64,000 nt of DNA from an uncultured Pelagibacteraceae bacterium. GTDB lineage: Bacteria > Pseudomonadota > Alphaproteobacteria > Pelagibacterales > Pelagibacteraceae. Positions 9,683 through 17,913 of this stretch are shown piece after piece. A model generated the notes under the pieces. It saw only the letters and a list, made by a program, of their open reading frames with translations, had not been told where the DNA came from and ran no database searches. The position numbers and the translations under genes were made by a program. Where the stretch lies: contig CACOJM010000003.1 of NCBI GenBank assembly GCA_902627565.1, positions 29,944 to 93,943 on the forward strand, read 5' to 3'. The stretch's first letter is position 1. Every line of letters starts with the position of its first letter.

Positions 9683-10411
9683 ATGAAAAAAATAAAAATG
9701 CCACTTAAAAAAAAAAAGAAAACTAGACAAAAAAAAGAAGTTAGCGGAATAGCTAAAATTGTCAGTAGCGCATACTCAAATTATAGAAAGAATAAAGAAC
9801 AAAATAAGATTAAAGAAATAAAACTACAAAAACTTGAAGAAAAAAATTCAATTATAAAAGAAAAAAAAGAATTAAAAATTTGGGAAGAAAGACTAAATAA
9901 AGAAAGTAACAAAATAAAGTTAATTGATGAAGAATTAAGAATAAAAGAAAAAGAGATTAAGGTTGAGGAAGAAAAACTAAGAATTGAAAGTGAAAGATTA
10001 ACCAAAAAGGATGAGGAATTAGTTCTAATGACAAAAGAGCTAAGAGAAAAAGAAAAACAATTAAAAATTAAAGATGAGGAACAAAATAGAAAAGATATTG
10101 ATCTAAAAGCTAGAGAAGAGGAACAAAAACAAAAAGAATTAAAAGAACAAAGACGTAAGAATAGAGAATTAAAATTATTAAAAGAAGAAGAGGATAAACA
10201 AAAAGAACTAGAATTTTTAAAAATTAAAGAATGGGAAGAAAAGTTTGACAGAGATCAAAAACTTAGAGAGCAAGAGGAAATTAGAAGAGAACAAAGATTA
10301 ATTCAAAAAGAAATGGAAAAAAGAGCTAAGTTTGATGATCTTGAAAATAATTCAAATAATCCAGTTAGTGGTTTGGAAAAATTTGATGTTGATAAATCTA
10401 AAAAAAACTAA
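9683..10411 (+). CDS. Long charged coiled-coil protein, function unknown
   Basis: This 242-residue protein is almost entirely Lys, Glu, Arg, Asp, Gln and Leu. It has no signal peptide or membrane helix. A basic N-terminus (residues 1-20) precedes heptad-like repeats of the form LRIKEKEIKVEEEKLRIE running from about 45 to 215, then a polar tail. It should form one long alpha-helical coiled coil. I do not recognise the family; low complexity makes homology claims unsafe. Purine-rich codon runs make the opposite strand look open too, but only this frame has a sensible start and neighbours. It ends 3 bases before the convergent MOSC gene. Confidence 0.6.
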   Translation: MKKIKMPLKKKKKTRQKKEVSGIAKIVSSAYSNYRKNKEQNKIKEIKLQKLEEKNSIIKEKKELKIWEERLNKESNKIKLIDEELRIKEKEIKVEEEKLRIESERLTKKDEELVLMTKELREKEKQLKIKDEEQNRKDIDLKAREEEQKQKELKEQRRKNRELKLLKEEEDKQKELEFLKIKEWEEKFDRDQKLREQEEIRREQRLIQKEMEKRAKFDDLENNSNNPVSGLEKFDVDKSKKN

Positions 10412-10414
10412 AAT

Positions 10415-10861
10415 CTAGCCTATAATAGAAATTTTATCTCCTACATAAATATTTGAGGAGGATAAAATTTGGCATCTCAACCCCCCTCTTCTAAGAAACT
10501 CCTTTAAAATATTATCTTGATTTAACATTTCTGTAAGATGTCTACATGGTCTACATAGATCAATTCCCTCAACTTTTACACTTCCTATAAGTAATTTTTT
10601 ACCCACCAGATCATTTAGTTTTATTCCTTTGGTAATAATATTTCTTCTAAAATCTATATAAGGAATATTTAATCCAAATTTTGTATTGTAATAATCTATA
10701 TTTTCAGACTCAATTAACGATAATTGACAATAAGGATCATTATAATCATCGAAATGTCTGTCTCCTAATACACCCTTGTTGGCTAGAACTTCAATTGAAT
10801 CTACTGATACAATTTTTTTATTGTTATTACTTGATATTCCTAACTTAAAAACTTGAGACAT
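10415..10861 (-). CDS. MOSC domain protein
   Basis: This 148-residue protein carries the MOSC fold signature: KGVLGDRHFD at residues 29-38, FRRNIITKGI around 71-80, and a CRPC pair at Cys103 and Cys106. MOSC domains occur at the C-terminus of molybdenum-cofactor sulfurases and in small stand-alone proteins such as YiiM, which handle sulfur on Mo cofactors or N-hydroxylated bases. This is the stand-alone type. moeA lies about 4 kb away on the same strand, so a Mo-cofactor role is plausible but not shown. The gene is divergent from the next small ORF with 41 bases between them. Confidence 0.75.
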   Translation of the reverse strand: MSQVFKLGISSNNNKKIVSVDSIEVLANKGVLGDRHFDDYNDPYCQLSLIESENIDYYNTKFGLNIPYIDFRRNIITKGIKLNDLVGKKLLIGSVKVEGIDLCRPCRHLTEMLNQDNILKEFLRRGGLRCQILSSSNIYVGDKISIIG

Positions 10862-10902
10862 AATTTACTATTTAAAGATAACATTATAATATTTAACTTT
10901 AA

Positions 10903-11130
10903 ATGAACAAAGAAAATGCATCCAAATTATGGAAAATTATTCAAGAAGCTGGCGATTATTTGGAAGGACAATTACCAGATCATCCCAATCACCCAAAAGG
11001 AAGAAATCCATACGCTCATGTGGCTTTTTGTGTAAAAAAAAAATTTTCTTTGAGCTATAAAGATATACCTGATGTAAAATTTAAGGAAGTATTAGATTAT
11101 ATAGATTATCTAAAAAAAAATCCAAGTTAG
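10903..11130 (+). CDS. Small protein of unknown function (75 aa)
   Basis: This 75-residue soluble protein combines an amphipathic start (ASKLWKIIQEAGDYLEGQ), a central HPNHPKGRNPYAHVA motif rich in His, Pro and Gly, and a lysine-rich helical end. The ordered central motif, the ATG start and the tight fit between neighbours (its last 4 bases overlap the stop of the opposite gene) suggest a real gene. I do not know the family and assign no function. No membrane segment or cysteine pair suggests a location or metal site. Confidence 0.6.
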   Translation: MNKENASKLWKIIQEAGDYLEGQLPDHPNHPKGRNPYAHVAFCVKKKFSLSYKDIPDVKFKEVLDYIDYLKKNPS

Positions 11131-12248
11131 TTTTTCTGATTAGGAAAATAGTCTTTTAAATCACCTTCTCTATAAACATCAGCTGTACAACAATGAAGTC
11201 CACCGCCAAAAGCATATGCATCTCTTAAGTCAACAGGAACAACTTCCATACCAAGTTTATCAAGTTGCTCTGCTTGATACTTTTCACTTTTTTCTACACA
11301 AACAGTTTTTGGATCTAAAACTAAAACATTCATTGAAAGCCAAACAGATGAATAACATAGAGGTGGTGGCTCATTATGCGCGGGCTGAGCAGCATCAACT
11401 ATTTCCCATCCGTTATTTTCAAATAACTTTCTTTGTTCTTTTGGTAATTTTCTTTGAGGATTATTAATTATCAATCCCTCTTTAATTGGAGTAAAAGTTG
11501 CATCAATATGTATTGGATATGGATCTCCAGGAAAATTAACTGCATGAACTCTATGATCTTTATAATGTCTTTTTAACCAATCTATACCTTTTAAATTTGT
11601 TGTAAAACCGTGTTGAACGACTAAATCTTTTCCAAATCTCAACACATCTGCAGCATCAAATAATGGTTCTTCCTCAGTTGTTACAAAAAATTTATCTTCA
11701 GTCCATTTAAGTCTTTTTTGAATTCCAATTTTATCAGATAGGTAATCCTTTCGATAATCTGCATCCGTTAATCTTGGTTTAGGGGCAGATTCATGCCTCA
11801 TATTAGGATCGCTATTATAATACTCTTTTAAGAGTGGCCGGTAACATAAGTATTCAAACCATCGACATCTATAGCTCATTGTTGCTTCTAGAATTTCATT
11901 TCCAACTGTTAATAAAACATCTCTTGGGGGCATGCATCCAAACATAGTTTCTGACTCCCAATCAGGTGTTGATGTTTTTTGATTAAAATCAATAGGTGAA
12001 GGTCTATCTACTTTTATGCCTCTTTTTATCAATATATTCGAAAAATCATCTAAAAGTTGATTTGCTTTATCAACGGTATCTTTAGTTCTAGGGCCAAATT
12101 TGCCTCTCATATCCGAGTCCTCAGGAACTTTTGCATCAAGAGCTGGCTCAGGGGCAGGTATACAAGTCCCATCTGCTCTACCGACTATAACATGCTTAAG
12201 CGGATCCCATTCGTTCCAACTATTGACTAAAATTTTATCTTTATTCAT
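11127..12248 (-). CDS. Glycine amidinotransferase (AGAT family)
   Basis: This 373-residue protein closely follows arginine:glycine amidinotransferase, which moves the amidino group of arginine to glycine, giving guanidinoacetate and ornithine. The catalytic residues of human AGAT have clear counterparts: Asp198 (LFDAAD), His247 (PIHIDATF) and Cys353 (GGGLHCCT). The frame is open to 12320, but the start at 12248 (MNKDKILVNSWNEWDP) is chosen because family similarity begins there and an AAAGGA ribosome site precedes it; the longer form would run 71 bases into creatinase. It is the last gene of a DMT-creatinase-amidinotransferase operon. The reaction is reversible, so guanidinoacetate breakdown is equally possible. 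Confidence 0.85.
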   Translation of the reverse strand: MNKDKILVNSWNEWDPLKHVIVGRADGTCIPAPEPALDAKVPEDSDMRGKFGPRTKDTVDKANQLLDDFSNILIKRGIKVDRPSPIDFNQKTSTPDWESETMFGCMPPRDVLLTVGNEILEATMSYRCRWFEYLCYRPLLKEYYNSDPNMRHESAPKPRLTDADYRKDYLSDKIGIQKRLKWTEDKFFVTTEEEPLFDAADVLRFGKDLVVQHGFTTNLKGIDWLKRHYKDHRVHAVNFPGDPYPIHIDATFTPIKEGLIINNPQRKLPKEQRKLFENNGWEIVDAAQPAHNEPPPLCYSSVWLSMNVLVLDPKTVCVEKSEKYQAEQLDKLGMEVVPVDLRDAYAFGGGLHCCTADVYREGDLKDYFPNQKN

Positions 12249-12249
12249 T

Positions 12250-13467
12250 TTATCCTTTAATAATATTATGTTCTGGTCCAAATGGAAACTTCGTAATATT
12301 TTCAGCTCCATTTTTACCAATTACTAAAATATCATGCTCTCTATAACCACCAGCACCTGGTTTACCCTCTGGAATTAAAATCATTGGCTCCATTGAAATA
12401 ACCATATTTTCCTCTAAAACTGTATCAATATCCTCTCTAAGTTCTAAGCCCGCCTCTCTACCATAAAAATGTGAAAGAACTCCAAAAGAATGGCCATAGC
12501 CAAAAGTTCTGTATTGCAGATACCCTAGCTCTGCAAACAATTCATTTAATTCTTTACAAATATCTGAACATTTAACACCGGGTTTTATTAATTCTAAACC
12601 TCTTTTATGAACTTTTACATTTGCCTCCCAGGCTTTAAGAGATTCGTCATCAACCGTGTTTAAAAAAAGTGTTCTCTCAAGCGCTGTATAATAACCTGAA
12701 ATCATAGGAAATGTATTCAACGATAGAATATCACCATTTTTTAATTTACGATTAGTTTTTGGATTATGAGCACCGTCTGTATTAATTCCTGATTGAAACC
12801 ATACCCATGTGTCCATATATTCTGCATTAGGATAAGAATTTGCAATCTCTCTTTCCATTCTATCTCTTCCAGAAATTGCAATTTCAATTTCACTTGCACC
12901 TTCTTTTATATTTTTAACTATTTCTTCCCCACCAATATCAGCTATCCTTGCACCATTTTTGATTATTTCTATTTCATCATTTGACTTTATCATTCGCAAC
13001 TTCATTAGTTCTTTTGATATATCTTTAAAAACTGATATTGGAAAGATTGATCCAATTTTTTCTCTCATATCCAGGGTTATGTGATCGTTTTCAATTCCAA
13101 TATTTTTTGGAAGTTCTTCTATGTCAATGATTGATAGAATGGCTTTTAAAAAATTATCTCTTTTCCAATCTGTATAAATAACATTGTCACAATGTGATCT
13201 ACGCCAAGGTTGACTTGCATCTATGTTAGCTGAAATAGTTGAAATATTGTTTTTTGTAATTATACAACCATAAGGTCTTCCAAAAGAACAATAAATAAAA
13301 CCAGTGTAATATGCTATATTGTGCATAGATGTTAAAATAATCATGTCATGATTATTTTTTTCCATTACTATTCTTAACTTATTTACTCTTTGATTATATT
13401 CTTTGTCAGTAAAAGGAAGCTTTGCCCTCTCTCCATTTTTTAAGGTAAAAAAATCAGGTCTCTCCAT
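12250..13467 (-). CDS. Creatinase (creatine amidinohydrolase)
   Basis: The 405-residue protein has the pita-bread fold of M24 peptidases, but its details match Pseudomonas creatinase, which hydrolyses creatine to sarcosine and urea. Shared segments include YCSFGRPY, SANIDASQPWRR, SGINTDGAHNP and GYGHSFGVLSHFYGREAG. The creatinase active-site residues are all present: Phe62, Arg64, His234 (catalytic His232 in Pseudomonas), Glu264, Arg337 and Glu360. The length equals that of known creatinases. A general Xaa-Pro aminopeptidase label would be wrong here. It starts 10 bases after the DMT permease and ends 1 base before the amidinotransferase start. Confidence 0.88.
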   Translation of the reverse strand: MERPDFFTLKNGERAKLPFTDKEYNQRVNKLRIVMEKNNHDMIILTSMHNIAYYTGFIYCSFGRPYGCIITKNNISTISANIDASQPWRRSHCDNVIYTDWKRDNFLKAILSIIDIEELPKNIGIENDHITLDMREKIGSIFPISVFKDISKELMKLRMIKSNDEIEIIKNGARIADIGGEEIVKNIKEGASEIEIAISGRDRMEREIANSYPNAEYMDTWVWFQSGINTDGAHNPKTNRKLKNGDILSLNTFPMISGYYTALERTLFLNTVDDESLKAWEANVKVHKRGLELIKPGVKCSDICKELNELFAELGYLQYRTFGYGHSFGVLSHFYGREAGLELREDIDTVLEENMVISMEPMILIPEGKPGAGGYREHDILVIGKNGAENITKFPFGPEHNIIKG

Positions 13468-13477
13468 AACTTTAGTT

Positions 13478-14383
13478 TTAATTTAGAGCAATGAATCTTT
13501 TATTCCATCTCATAATTAAACTATAATAAGTTATTGAAACAAAAAGAAAAAAACCACCGACAATAGTATTTGTTGATGGTACTTCGTTGATACCAAACAA
13601 TGGTAACCATACCCAAAAAATCCCACCAATTACCTCAGTTAAAGATAACAAAGTGAGTTCTGCTGCAGGAATTGCTTTTGATCCAATTGAATATAAAATT
13701 AATCCCAGACAAACTAATGTTCCATGTAAAGAAAACATAGAACTATTAAAGCTTGTTGCAAAAAAAGGTTGATTTTTACTTAAAATCATAACCGTTGCTA
13801 TGATAAAGCAAAATAATCCTGCTATAGCAACTGTAGTAAATTTTGGAGTTTCTTTTCTCCACCTTAATGTTACGGAAAACACTGAAAATCCAATTGACGA
13901 AGTAATTCCAAAAATAAAACCTATCACCGAACTTTTTTCAGTATTACCTAATGCCATTATAATTATTCCTATTGTTGCAAGAATTATTGAAATCCAAACA
14001 TTAAAAGTTATTCTTTCTTTTAAAAATAAAAAGGCTAGTAATGCCGTAAAAAAAGGCATTGCTGCTAAACATAACAAAGTGATTGCAGCCGTTGTATTTG
14101 TTATTGAGTAAATAAAAGAAATCATTGCTACACCAAGACCACATCCACCAAGTAAACCAGATTTACCAATTTTTTTGTAATTCTTATAAAAATTTATTCC
14201 TTCCTCAAAATACAAATATAAATTTAAAAGTATAAATATTGTTAAACCCCTACCAAATATATATTGCCATGGCACTAAATGGGGTTGTTCCATATATCTA
14301 ACCACTAATGGACCAAATGACCAAAGTATTCCTGCAAATAATACTACTGGTACTGCTATTTTTTCATTTTTAAGTTCAAACAT
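13478..14383 (-). CDS. EamA/DMT family permease, first gene of creatinase operon
   Basis: This 301-residue protein has about ten membrane helices in two EamA repeats; the second repeat starts near residue 155 (VIGFIFGITSSIGFSVFSVTLRWR). It resembles the DMT permease at 7339-8199, including the LTEVIGGIFWVWLPL segment near the end, so the two are probably paralogues. As the first gene of an operon with creatinase and glycine amidinotransferase, it is a candidate carrier for creatine, guanidinoacetate or a product such as sarcosine. That is inferred from position only. Confidence 0.82.
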   Translation of the reverse strand: MFELKNEKIAVPVVLFAGILWSFGPLVVRYMEQPHLVPWQYIFGRGLTIFILLNLYLYFEEGINFYKNYKKIGKSGLLGGCGLGVAMISFIYSITNTTAAITLLCLAAMPFFTALLAFLFLKERITFNVWISIILATIGIIIMALGNTEKSSVIGFIFGITSSIGFSVFSVTLRWRKETPKFTTVAIAGLFCFIIATVMILSKNQPFFATSFNSSMFSLHGTLVCLGLILYSIGSKAIPAAELTLLSLTEVIGGIFWVWLPLFGINEVPSTNTIVGGFFLFVSITYYSLIMRWNKRFIALN

Positions 14384-14437
14384 TAGTGAATTATTAATTC
14401 TTATTTATTTCAACTACAACAAAAATTAGATGTTTTG

Positions 14438-15688
14438 TTAAAAAATTTTATTTGGTTGATTTGGAAAAAAACAATCAACAATTTCATTTTTTTTGAATAC
14501 TGCTTTACCAGAAGGCAACACAGTCCAAACATTTGATTTGACAAATGGTTTAATTCTAAATGACTCTTGATTATTAAAAATTTCAACTTCTAATTTACCA
14601 TTTTTAGTTGTATTAATTCTACTTCTTAAGAATATTGTAAAATTAGCATTTTTTGAATAATTATTTTTTAAAACAGCCTTAAAAGATTTTTCTTTTTCAA
14701 CTTCTAAAGACTCCTCTAAGTAAGGATATACAAAAAATCTTAGACAAGCCACTGATGAAATCGGATTACCAGGTAAACCAAAAATTACCTTTTGTTTTCC
14801 TTTAATCTTTGCAAATAAAACGGGTTTCCCCGGTCTTATAGCAATACTCTTGAAATAAGCTGATAATCTAAATTTTTTAATAATGCCTGGAACAAAATCA
14901 AATTTTCCAGCTGAAACAGCCCCTGAAGTTATAATTATATCATTTTTCGATTTAATAAAGTTTTTAATTTTTTTTTCAAATTTATATTCATCTTTATCTC
15001 TAAGAATACCGCCATTGTGAAAATTATATAAAAAATTCTGACTTGCAGATTTAATATAATGTAAATTTGAATTTCTAACTTTCCAATTTTGTATTTTATC
15101 TTTGTTACTTATTTCATTTCCAGTCGAAAAAAATAATATATTTGGTATTTTTTTTACTCTGATATATTTTACACCTAATGTCTTGAGAGCTAAAATATGA
15201 TTAGATTTTAAAATTGTACCTTTTTTAATTAAAAGTTCATTTTTTTTATAATCAGAACCTTTAAATCTTATATTCTTATTTTTAGTTATTTTTTGATTTA
15301 TAGAAATAAACTTAGCATTTTTTTTATTTGGATATAACACGACCTGTTCTTTTGGAATGACTGCATCAAAACCTTTGGGCAATATACCCCCAGTCATAAT
15401 TTCATATGTTTCAAATTTTTTTATTTTTTTTGATTTTGGTTTACTTCCTGCTGCTACTGAACCTAAAATCTTAAACAATCTAATTCTTTTTGTATTTAAA
15501 TTCCTTGTTTCTTTCGAATTAATTGCAAAACCATCAAAGGCTGAATTATTTGAAGCTGGATAATGTGTTTTTGAGTAAATATTAACTGCACTTATCCTAT
15601 TTAAGCTTTTTAAGCTGTTTATCTTCTCGATATCAAATTTTATCTTATTTTTTTTTAGGATTTTTAATGCTTGGCTATAAGATTTCAT
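14438..15688 (-). CDS. moeA: Molybdopterin molybdenumtransferase MoeA
   Basis: MoeA inserts molybdate into adenylylated molybdopterin at the end of Mo-cofactor synthesis. The 416-residue sequence shows the family blocks in order: NNSAFDGFAI near residue 47, SVAAGSKP and YEIMTGGILPKGFDAVIPKE (90-115), a FSTGNE segment near 188, ITSGAVSAGKFDF near 255 and FGLPGNPISSVACLRFFVYP near 310. Length is normal. It lies 54 bases upstream of the DMT-creatinase operon on the same strand and is divergent from the NifU-like gene. No molybdoenzyme is in this window; the formate dehydrogenase nearby is of the metal-free NAD type. Confidence 0.88.
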   Translation of the reverse strand: MKSYSQALKILKKNKIKFDIEKINSLKSLNRISAVNIYSKTHYPASNNSAFDGFAINSKETRNLNTKRIRLFKILGSVAAGSKPKSKKIKKFETYEIMTGGILPKGFDAVIPKEQVVLYPNKKNAKFISINQKITKNKNIRFKGSDYKKNELLIKKGTILKSNHILALKTLGVKYIRVKKIPNILFFSTGNEISNKDKIQNWKVRNSNLHYIKSASQNFLYNFHNGGILRDKDEYKFEKKIKNFIKSKNDIIITSGAVSAGKFDFVPGIIKKFRLSAYFKSIAIRPGKPVLFAKIKGKQKVIFGLPGNPISSVACLRFFVYPYLEESLEVEKEKSFKAVLKNNYSKNANFTIFLRSRINTTKNGKLEVEIFNNQESFRIKPFVKSNVWTVLPSGKAVFKKNEIVDCFFPNQPNKIF

Positions 15689-15721
15689 TTTTTTATTATA
15701 TAAGTTAGACCAAAAAATTAA

Positions 15722-16120
15722 ATGGATCTAGAAATATTAAATATAGCATCAGATACAGAAAATAATCGAAATTTAAGCAATCATACACATTTTTCAAAAT
15801 TAAAAAATTCGATATGTGGAGATGAAATTGAAATAAAATTGATAATTAAAGATGATAAAATTGTTGATTTTGGTTATCAAGGTCATTCATGTGTTTATTG
15901 TCAAGCTTCAGCAAGTTTACTTTCAAAGATTTCAATTAATAAAAAAAAAGATAAAATTAATGAGCTATGTAATGATGCAACATCTTATTTTGATGGAAAT
16001 AAAGAGATAATTAGTAAAAAATGGCTTTTTTTAAAGAAAATATTTAATAAGAAAAATCTCAACAAAAAAAGTTGTATATTATTACCTTTTAAAACACTCA
16101 AAAAAATTGTATCAAAATAA
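15722..16120 (+). CDS. NifU N-terminal/IscU-SufU-like Fe-S scaffold
   Basis: This 132-residue protein resembles SufU/IscU scaffolds on which Fe-S clusters are built. The three scaffold cysteines are visible: Cys32 in ICGDEIE with the accompanying Asp34, Cys57 in GHSCVYCQASASLLS, and Cys118 near the end; Cys60 is extra. The spacing fits the SufU pattern. The C-terminal region is more basic than usual. No cysteine desulfurase or other suf genes are beside it in this window. The gene ends 8 bases before the HPP gene, with which it probably shares a transcript. Confidence 0.75.
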   Translation: MDLEILNIASDTENNRNLSNHTHFSKLKNSICGDEIEIKLIIKDDKIVDFGYQGHSCVYCQASASLLSKISINKKKDKINELCNDATSYFDGNKEIISKKWLFLKKIFNKKNLNKKSCILLPFKTLKKIVSK

Positions 16121-16128
16121 GCGAAACA

Positions 16129-16593
16129 ATGGGTAACTTAAAACAATCTATTTTTGCAGGTTTATTCTCGATTGTCACAATAGGGATATTGTCTTTTTTA
16201 ACTTACAAAACTGAATTTGGTATATTTTTACTTGCCTCTTTTGGTTCTTCAATGGTTTTACTGTACGGTTATCCAGAAAGTCCATTTGCACAACCAAAAA
16301 ATGTTTTTTTTGGACATTTTGTAACAACACTCGTTGGTTTAATTGTTTTACATTTTATACCGTTACCAATTTTTATTACTTTACCTGTAGCTGTAGGTTT
16401 TGGAGTTGGTTTAATGATCTTACTCAACGTAACTCATCCTCCAGCTGGAGGAAACCCAATTATTGTCATTATTGGAAGTGTATCTTTTGATTATTTGCTA
16501 ACCCCTGTAATAACAGGCTCTATAATAATTATTATTTTTGCAATAGTTATCAACAGATTTATTTTAAAAAAATCATATCCAGTTCAAAAATAA
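16129..16593 (+). CDS. HPP family integral membrane protein
   Basis: This 154-residue protein has four to five membrane helices and the signature VTHPPAGGNP at residues 102-111 that names the HPP family. Plant chloroplast members move nitrite across the inner envelope; the bacterial proteins are poorly characterised. It carries no CBS-domain extension, unlike some longer bacterial HPP proteins. The gene follows the NifU-like gene by 8 bases and is followed by a 69-base gap before the formate dehydrogenase. Confidence 0.78.
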   Translation: MGNLKQSIFAGLFSIVTIGILSFLTYKTEFGIFLLASFGSSMVLLYGYPESPFAQPKNVFFGHFVTTLVGLIVLHFIPLPIFITLPVAVGFGVGLMILLNVTHPPAGGNPIIVIIGSVSFDYLLTPVITGSIIIIIFAIVINRFILKKSYPVQK

Positions 16594-16662
16594 TTCATTT
16601 GCTTGGGGCCTTAAAATAATGTTAGATACTTTAAAATAAATATTTATTAAACAGGAGAACAA

Positions 16663-17862
16663 ATGAAGATATTATGCGTACTGTATGATGATCCAAAAGG
16701 TGGGATGCCGAAATCATACGCACTTTCTGAATTACCAAAGATAGAAAAATACCCAGATGGAATGACTTTACCAACACCCAAAGGTAGAGATTATACTCCT
16801 GGTCAATTATTAGGGTGTGTATCTGGTGAATTAGGATTAAGAAAATTTCTAGAAAGTAACGGCCATGAATTAGTAGTAACTAATAGTAAAGATGGAGATG
16901 GGTGCGAAGCTGACAAACACATAGTTGATGCTGACATTGTTATTTCCCAACCATTCTTTCCGTATTATTTAACGAAAGAGAGGATTGCAAAAGCTAAAAA
17001 TCTTAAAATGGCAATTACAGCAGGTATTGGCTCAGATCATGTTGATTTGCAAGCAGCAATGGATAATAAAATTGATGTTGTAGAGGTAACTTATTGTAAT
17101 TCAAGATCTGTGGCTGAACACATTGTTATGATGATTGTTTCAATGGTTAGAGATTATCATAACCAGCACAGAATAGTTAATGAAGGTGGATGGAATATTG
17201 CTGATGCGGTTCAAAGATCTTATGATGTAGAGGGTATGCATATTGGAACAGTAGCTGCAGGACGAATAGGCTTAGATGCATTAAGAAAAATGAAACCTTT
17301 TGATGTTCATTTACATTATTTTGATAGACATAAACTACCTGAATCTGTTGAAAAAGAATTAAACCTAACATTTCATGAATCTGTTGAATCAATGGTAAAA
17401 GTCTGTGATGTAGTAACTATTAATTGTCCTTTACATCCGGAAACAGAAAACCTTTTTGATGATGCGATGATCAGTAAAATGAAAAAGGGAGCTTATATTG
17501 TAAACACTGCAAGAGGAAAAATATGTAATCGCGAGGCAATTGCAAAAGCTCTAAAAAGTGGTCAATTAAGTGGTTATGCTGGAGATGTATGGTTTCCTCA
17601 ACCAGCACCTAATGATCATGTATGGAGAAGTATGCCTAATCATGGTATGACACCACATACTTCAGGAACATCTTTAACAGCTCAAGCAAGATATGCGGAT
17701 GGTGTAAGAGAAATATTAGAATGTTTTTTTGAAGGCAAAGAGATCAGAAACCAATATTTAATTGTAAAAGATGGTCAATTAGCTGGTATGGGTGCTCATT
17801 CATATAGTAAAGGATCTGCTACTGGTGGTTCAGAGGAAGCAGCTAAATATAAGAAAAAATAA
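16663..17862 (+). CDS. fdh: NAD-dependent formate dehydrogenase
   Basis: This 399-residue enzyme oxidises formate to CO2 with NAD, giving NADH from one-carbon units. It belongs to the D-2-hydroxyacid dehydrogenase superfamily and needs no metal. All key residues occur at the same numbers as in Pseudomonas sp. 101 formate dehydrogenase: Ile122, Gly123, Asn146, Arg284, Gln313 and His332. An AGGAG ribosome site lies just before the ATG. It is a single-gene unit closed by a strong terminator at 17877-17913. In SAR11-like cells it fits oxidation of C1 units from glycine and methylated compounds. Confidence 0.93.
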   Translation: MKILCVLYDDPKGGMPKSYALSELPKIEKYPDGMTLPTPKGRDYTPGQLLGCVSGELGLRKFLESNGHELVVTNSKDGDGCEADKHIVDADIVISQPFFPYYLTKERIAKAKNLKMAITAGIGSDHVDLQAAMDNKIDVVEVTYCNSRSVAEHIVMMIVSMVRDYHNQHRIVNEGGWNIADAVQRSYDVEGMHIGTVAAGRIGLDALRKMKPFDVHLHYFDRHKLPESVEKELNLTFHESVESMVKVCDVVTINCPLHPETENLFDDAMISKMKKGAYIVNTARGKICNREAIAKALKSGQLSGYAGDVWFPQPAPNDHVWRSMPNHGMTPHTSGTSLTAQARYADGVREILECFFEGKEIRNQYLIVKDGQLAGMGAHSYSKGSATGGSEEAAKYKKK

Positions 17863-17876
17863 ATTTAAAATTAAAG

Positions 17877-17913
17877 AAAAAGCGGTTTATATTATTATAA
17901 ACCGCTTTTTTTT
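17877..17913 (+). terminator. Rho-independent terminator after formate dehydrogenase
   Basis: A stem of about 15 pairs (AAAAAGCGGTTTATA with TATAAACCGCTTTTT, 17877-17891 and 17896-17910) with a TTAT loop is followed by more T residues up to 17913. The A-run on the other side could make it work in both directions. The SelO start codon begins at the very next base. Confidence 0.9.

Noticed and set aside
9781..10005. Minus-strand frame rich in Ser, Phe and Leu opposite the coiled-coil gene
   Set aside because: It is the complement of Lys/Glu-rich codons; low complexity keeps it open by chance.
12249..12320. Longer N-terminus for the glycine amidinotransferase
   Set aside because: The extra 24 residues are unlike the family, lie inside creatinase, and a good ribosome site precedes the inner ATG at 12248.
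12250..13467. Xaa-Pro aminopeptidase call for the M24-fold protein
   Set aside because: The creatinase active-site set is present (Phe62, Arg64, His234, Glu264, Arg337, Glu360) and long segments match creatinase.
16663..17862. Reading the formate dehydrogenase as a molybdenum enzyme because moeA is near
   Set aside because: All residues match the metal-free NAD type of the D-hydroxyacid dehydrogenase superfamily.
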